8,760 nt of DNA, from assembly GCA_002389265.1 (NCBI GenBank), contig DGOD01000132.1, positions 1 through 8,760 of the forward strand. Direction: 5' to 3'. The stretch is from Gammaproteobacteria bacterium UBA4475. Its GTDB lineage: Bacteria; Pseudomonadota; Gammaproteobacteria; Pseudomonadales; Azotimanducaceae. The notes under the pieces were generated by a model. It did not search any database and was not told the origin of the DNA. It saw only the letters and a program-made list of their open reading frames with translations. The position numbers were made by a program, and so were the translations under genes. The stretch's first letter is position 1. Each line of letters starts with the position of its first letter. Positions 6,117-8,760 of this stretch are shown piece by piece.

Positions 6117-7430
6117 ATGAGCGAACACACAAGCCCTAACGTCGATTCAGCCCCAATTGATGTGGATATTCCAGATCCCTACGCCTTGCCCCTGAATGAG
6201 ATCAACGTGGCTCAACCGAGCATCTTCCAGCAAGACGCTCAGTGGGATTACTTCAAGCGTCTACGTGAGGAAGACCCGGTACACTATTGTGCTGACAGTG
6301 GCTTTGGGCCTTATTGGTCGGTCACCAAGTATCAGGATATCGTCAAGGTCGATACGGACTTTCATACCTATTCCTCTGCACAGGGCATCACGATCGGTGG
6401 CCTGGGTGGGGTGCCGACTCAACAGCCGCAAGACGGCGCGGGCGAGAAGAAACAACAATGGGACGGCTTCGGTATGTTCATTGCTATGGACCCGCCGAAA
6501 CATGACTTGCAGCGAGCCACGGTAGCATCCGCTGTCGCACCGCCTAATCTAGCTCTGCTAGAGGGCACGATTCGAGAGCGAGCGGCGACCATTCTGGATA
6601 GCTTGCCACGGGGTGAAGCTTTCAATTGGGTCGATCTGGTGTCCATTGAGCTAACCACACAGATGCTCGCAACCTTATTCGATTTTCCTTTTGAAGATCG
6701 CCGAAAGCTGACGCGCTGGTCTGATATCGCAACGACTCCCCCAGGGGTCGGGATCGTCGAGTCTGGTGAGCAGAAGCGGGCTGAGTTGATTGAATGCTTG
6801 CAGTATTTCACGCAGTTATGGAACGCTCGCGCCGCGGCGCCGCCCAAATCGGACCTGATTTCCATGCTGGCCCATGGCAAAGACACTAAAGACATGGGGC
6901 CTTTTGAGTTTCTGGGTAATTTACTACTACTGATTGTTGGCGGTAACGACACCACCCGTAATTCCATCTCTGGCGGCGTGTTGTTCTTGAATCAGAATCC
7001 CAAGGAGTATGACAAATTACGTAGCAATCTTGACCTGATACCAAATATGGTTTCAGAGATTATTCGTTACCAAACACCGCTCGCTCATATGCGGCGAACG
7101 GCGCTCGTTGACACTGAGTTGGGTGGCAAAAAAATTAAGGCGGGCGACAAACTGGTGATGTGGTACGTATCGGGTAATCGTGACAGCGATGTGATACCAA
7201 ACGCTGACGCGTTTTTGATCGATCGTGCCAGGGCTCGTCATCACTTGTCATTTGGCTTCGGTATTCACCGCTGCATGGGCAATCGTTTGGCCGAGATGCA
7301 ACTACGCATTCTTTGGGAAGAGATCAGTAAGCGTTTCAGCAAGGTTGAGGTCGTCGCCAAACCCAAGCGAACCTACTCAACCTTTGTCAAAGGTTATACT
7401 GAGCTGATGGTTAAGGTCCATGAATTGTAG
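6117..7430 (+). CDS. Cytochrome P450, CYP153-like (probable alkane or fatty-acid terminal hydroxylase)
   Basis: This 437-residue soluble bacterial P450 has its ATG at 6117 behind AGAGG (6 bases spacing). It follows CYP153 closely: IPDPYALPLNEINV near the N-terminus, YFKRLREEDPVHYCADSGFG, PYWSVTKYQDI, and MFIAMDPPKHDLQR. The I helix reads LIVGGNDTTRNSISGG with the acid-alcohol pair D278-T279. The K-helix ExxR is E314-R317, and the haem loop SFGFGIHRCMGNRLAE has the axial ligand Cys386. CYP153 enzymes hydroxylate the end carbon of medium-chain alkanes, taking electrons from a ferredoxin and an FAD reductase usually encoded beside them; neither is here. Between SSAQGITIGG and MFIAMD there is a charged, Gln-rich insertion (around residues 96-115) longer than in the CYP153A proteins I know, so this may be a divergent subfamily with a different substrate. 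It is divergent from the tRNA gene. Confidence 0.9.
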   Translation: MSEHTSPNVDSAPIDVDIPDPYALPLNEINVAQPSIFQQDAQWDYFKRLREEDPVHYCADSGFGPYWSVTKYQDIVKVDTDFHTYSSAQGITIGGLGGVPTQQPQDGAGEKKQQWDGFGMFIAMDPPKHDLQRATVASAVAPPNLALLEGTIRERAATILDSLPRGEAFNWVDLVSIELTTQMLATLFDFPFEDRRKLTRWSDIATTPPGVGIVESGEQKRAELIECLQYFTQLWNARAAAPPKSDLISMLAHGKDTKDMGPFEFLGNLLLLIVGGNDTTRNSISGGVLFLNQNPKEYDKLRSNLDLIPNMVSEIIRYQTPLAHMRRTALVDTELGGKKIKAGDKLVMWYVSGNRDSDVIPNADAFLIDRARARHHLSFGFGIHRCMGNRLAEMQLRILWEEISKRFSKVEVVAKPKRTYSTFVKGYTELMVKVHEL

Positions 7431-7654
7431 CCCTATGAAATCAGCAGTAACCCGTCCATTAAAGTTGGGCTGTTGCGGTTAATACGATTCTGGTAGGTAC
7501 ATCATTTACGCTTCATCTTCGCGACATTTAAGCCCCCGCTGAGTGCCGTATGGCCGCTAGTCACGCCGCGAACCAATACCGAACTAATATATACTTTACC
7601 TATCAGCCTTGTGAGTATGCCTAGATTATAACCAAACGAGGTGGAAGTTTTATC

Positions 7655-8083
7655 ATGAAAGCTGACAAGATACTTACGGCATTGCTATTAACCTTTTTGT
7701 TTTCCTGCCCGGCGCTAGCAGCAGAAACAAAATTTGGCGAACCTCTTGAGGTCTCACTCAATGTCGCGTCAATCACGATGAATGACAACGGCATGAGTAT
7801 TACCTACGAGGGCATTGCGGGGAAGTACGGCATGGTACACGCAACCCATAACATGGTGGCCACAAATGCAGCGCACACCAAGGGGTACTTCACCGGCACC
7901 GTGCAAGCTATCGACGATGCGGGCCATTTGGAGCAATCTATGACGCTAGGTTTATGGTCTAGGTCTGGTACATCACTCAAGGTTTATGGTTTTGATGACG
8001 ATGATCTCGCGAGGATACTGCATATCTCTACAGTGGACTTAGGAACCAAAGTTTTCAATGCCGAAGTCTGGGAGCTTGACTAA
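7655..8083 (+). CDS. Exported small protein of unknown function
   Basis: This gene encodes 142 residues starting at ATG 7655, behind GAGGTGGAAG. Residues 1-22 form a clear Sec signal peptide: Lys-containing start, hydrophobic LLLTFLFSCPALA, predicted cut after ALA before AETKF. The mature part of about 120 residues is predicted to be a soluble periplasmic or secreted domain rich in beta-strand patterns (ITMNDNGMSITYEGIAGKYG, then HTKGYFTGTVQAID, LGLWSRSGTSLKVYGFDDDD). It has several His residues (VHATHN) but no Cys after cleavage and no lipobox. I do not recognise the family. It stands alone, about 220 bp after the P450 and in the same direction. A possible -10 box (TATACT, 7590-7595) suggests its own promoter. 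Confidence 0.75.
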   Translation: MKADKILTALLLTFLFSCPALAAETKFGEPLEVSLNVASITMNDNGMSITYEGIAGKYGMVHATHNMVATNAAHTKGYFTGTVQAIDDAGHLEQSMTLGLWSRSGTSLKVYGFDDDDLARILHISTVDLGTKVFNAEVWELD

Positions 8084-8136
8084 GTCTAGGCGCGAGCTGA
8101 ATCAAAACGATGATGTATTTCGCTGCAGTTTACCGG

Positions 8137-8212
8137 TTGCTACGGCAGGGCTGTTCACCGGCCCTATAACCTGGCCAAGGTGTTCCAATGATGAACTGGC
8201 TTGCCGTAGCAA
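8137..8212. repeat. Complex inverted repeat (76 bp) with nested arms
   Basis: TTGCTACGGCA (8137-8147) is matched perfectly in inverted form by TGCCGTAGCAA (8202-8212). Inside are nested pairs: GGGC (8148-8151) with GCCC (8161-8164), and GCCA/GTTC (8174-8177, 8182-8185) with GAAC/TGGC (8193-8200), giving a three-way-junction fold. An alternative elongated fold pairs CACCGGCC (8156-8163) with GGCC..GGTG (8173-8182). No T-run follows, so it is not a standard terminator. It lies between the exported-protein gene and the response regulator and could be a REP-like repeat, a structured RNA or a regulatory site. Confidence 0.7.
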
Positions 8213-8322
8213 GCAAAATACTAATCGGAAATGGGTCCATTATCGTGTGTGTCGAGGTCACCTCCCTCAGCTATAGTTTGCGGTACTAACAAGCTGTATC
8301 TGCGAGTCGTTGTGACGTGATA

Positions 8323-8760
8323 ATGAATGCTCTAGTTGTCGAGAACCATCCCATAGTGAGGGATGCGGTGAAATCTGCGCTGTTGTCTACTGGCTTGTTT
8401 ACAGAGGTGGTGGTTTGTGGAACTTTCGAAGCCGCCCAAGAAATTCTGCAACAGGATACAAGCTTCGACTTAATAACCCTTGACCTAAACCTCAAGGATA
8501 CCAGAGGCGCTGAGGGTGCCCTGGTGTTGCGAAACTTATATCCCGAGATATCGGTGGTAATATTTTCAGACGAGTCCACCGCAGAGGTTGCTACTAAAGT
8601 CTATGAGTGCGGTGTCAGCGGTTTTATCCTTAAGTCGTCGCCTGTGGATATGGTACTAAGTGCAATTGAGTTAATCATGTCTGGGGGCACTTATATTCCA
8701 GTGAACCTTGCCAAAAAGCTCGATTTCGATCCGAAAATTGCGCCCACATGCTTAGAATCA
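8323..8760 (+). CDS. Response regulator, receiver domain (3' end outside window; probably NarL/LuxR type)
   Basis: The frame starts at ATG 8323 and is open to the window edge (146 codons). Residues 1-120 are a CheY-like receiver: MNALVVENHPIVRDAVKSAL (strand 1 and helix 1), DLITLDLNLKD with the phosphoacceptor Asp54, VVIFSDES with Ser82 as the switch hydroxyl, and GFILKSSP with the conserved Lys104. The 'ENHPIVRDAV' start and 'GaegALvLRnLYPEisVVifS' are typical of NarL/LuxR-family regulators, whose helix-turn-helix output domain would lie beyond 8760. The usual Asp-Asp or Glu-Asp metal pair is Glu7-Asn8 here, one acidic residue short. No sensor kinase is seen in the window. The start is supported by the receiver beginning at once; no strong ribosome site precedes it. 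Confidence 0.85.
   Translation, partial: MNALVVENHPIVRDAVKSALLSTGLFTEVVVCGTFEAAQEILQQDTSFDLITLDLNLKDTRGAEGALVLRNLYPEISVVIFSDESTAEVATKVYECGVSGFILKSSPVDMVLSAIELIMSGGTYIPVNLAKKLDFDPKIAPTCLES

Noticed and set aside
6419..6967. Long minus-strand open frame (182 codons) inside the P450 gene
   Set aside because: It is antisense to an intact, clearly coding P450; the Ser/Arg-rich translation shows no domain and no ribosome site.
8137..8212. Possible integron attC site
   Set aside because: The outer arms lack the RYYYAAC and GTTRRRY core sites required at attC ends, and no integron integrase or cassette array is in view. The same holds for 4852-4919.
1..8760. CRISPR array, toxin-antitoxin pair or phage genes
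   Set aside because: No regularly spaced direct repeats, no small overlapping gene pair with toxin or antitoxin features, and no phage structural or integrase motifs were seen.

Overview
The window reads as a patch of accessory, hydrocarbon-catabolism DNA from a gammaproteobacterium, probably marine or oil-associated. Three things suggest this: a 95-nt selenocysteine tRNA of the E. coli type, a cytochrome P450 that closely follows the CYP153 alkane-hydroxylase pattern, and an RND-type efflux pump. Base composition looks moderate, neither AT- nor GC-extreme. The taxonomic call is inference; no marker gene fixes it.

Layout. Bases 1-1488 are the C-terminal half of an RND (HAE1-type) pump, open at the left edge. 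From 1490 to 3613 the DNA is a scrapyard on which mobile elements were stacked. It holds a short N-terminal fragment resembling an IS3-type OrfA (1534-1600), a complete-looking but mutated IS3-family element of the IS407 type on the minus strand (1601-2861), and the C-terminal stub of a Rieske ring-hydroxylating oxygenase alpha subunit cut off at the IS edge (2862-3056). A stretch without a recognisable gene follows, then a frameshifted IS66-family TnpB remnant (3366-3613). An intact luciferase-like monooxygenase (LLM) flavin oxidoreductase, with its own plausible promoter, occupies 3740-4771.

Bases 4772-5813 contain no intact gene. They hold a 68-bp inverted repeat and a decayed transposase C-terminus on the minus strand (about 5149-5421). 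A selenocysteine tRNA gene (5814-5908, minus) with a clean intrinsic terminator (5777-5800) closes this region; tRNA-Sec genes are classic integration sites for genomic islands, and all the IS debris lies on the 3' side of this tRNA. The P450 gene (6117-7430, plus) diverges from it. Then come an exported small protein of unknown function (7655-8083), a 76-bp complex inverted repeat (8137-8212), and the receiver domain of a response regulator (8323 to the right edge).

How the genes fit together. The P450, the LLM oxidoreductase and the Rieske stub are all oxygenase-type enzymes, so the area probably once served oxidation of hydrophobic compounds, with the pump perhaps exporting toxic compounds. 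The P450 has no ferredoxin or reductase gene beside it here and must draw electrons from partners elsewhere. I see no convincing undescribed multi-gene system. The best leads are the aberrant acceptor/T helix of the tRNA-Sec, the divergent orphan CYP153-like enzyme, the two long unexplained inverted repeats, and the hairpin that buries the translation start of the IS transposase.
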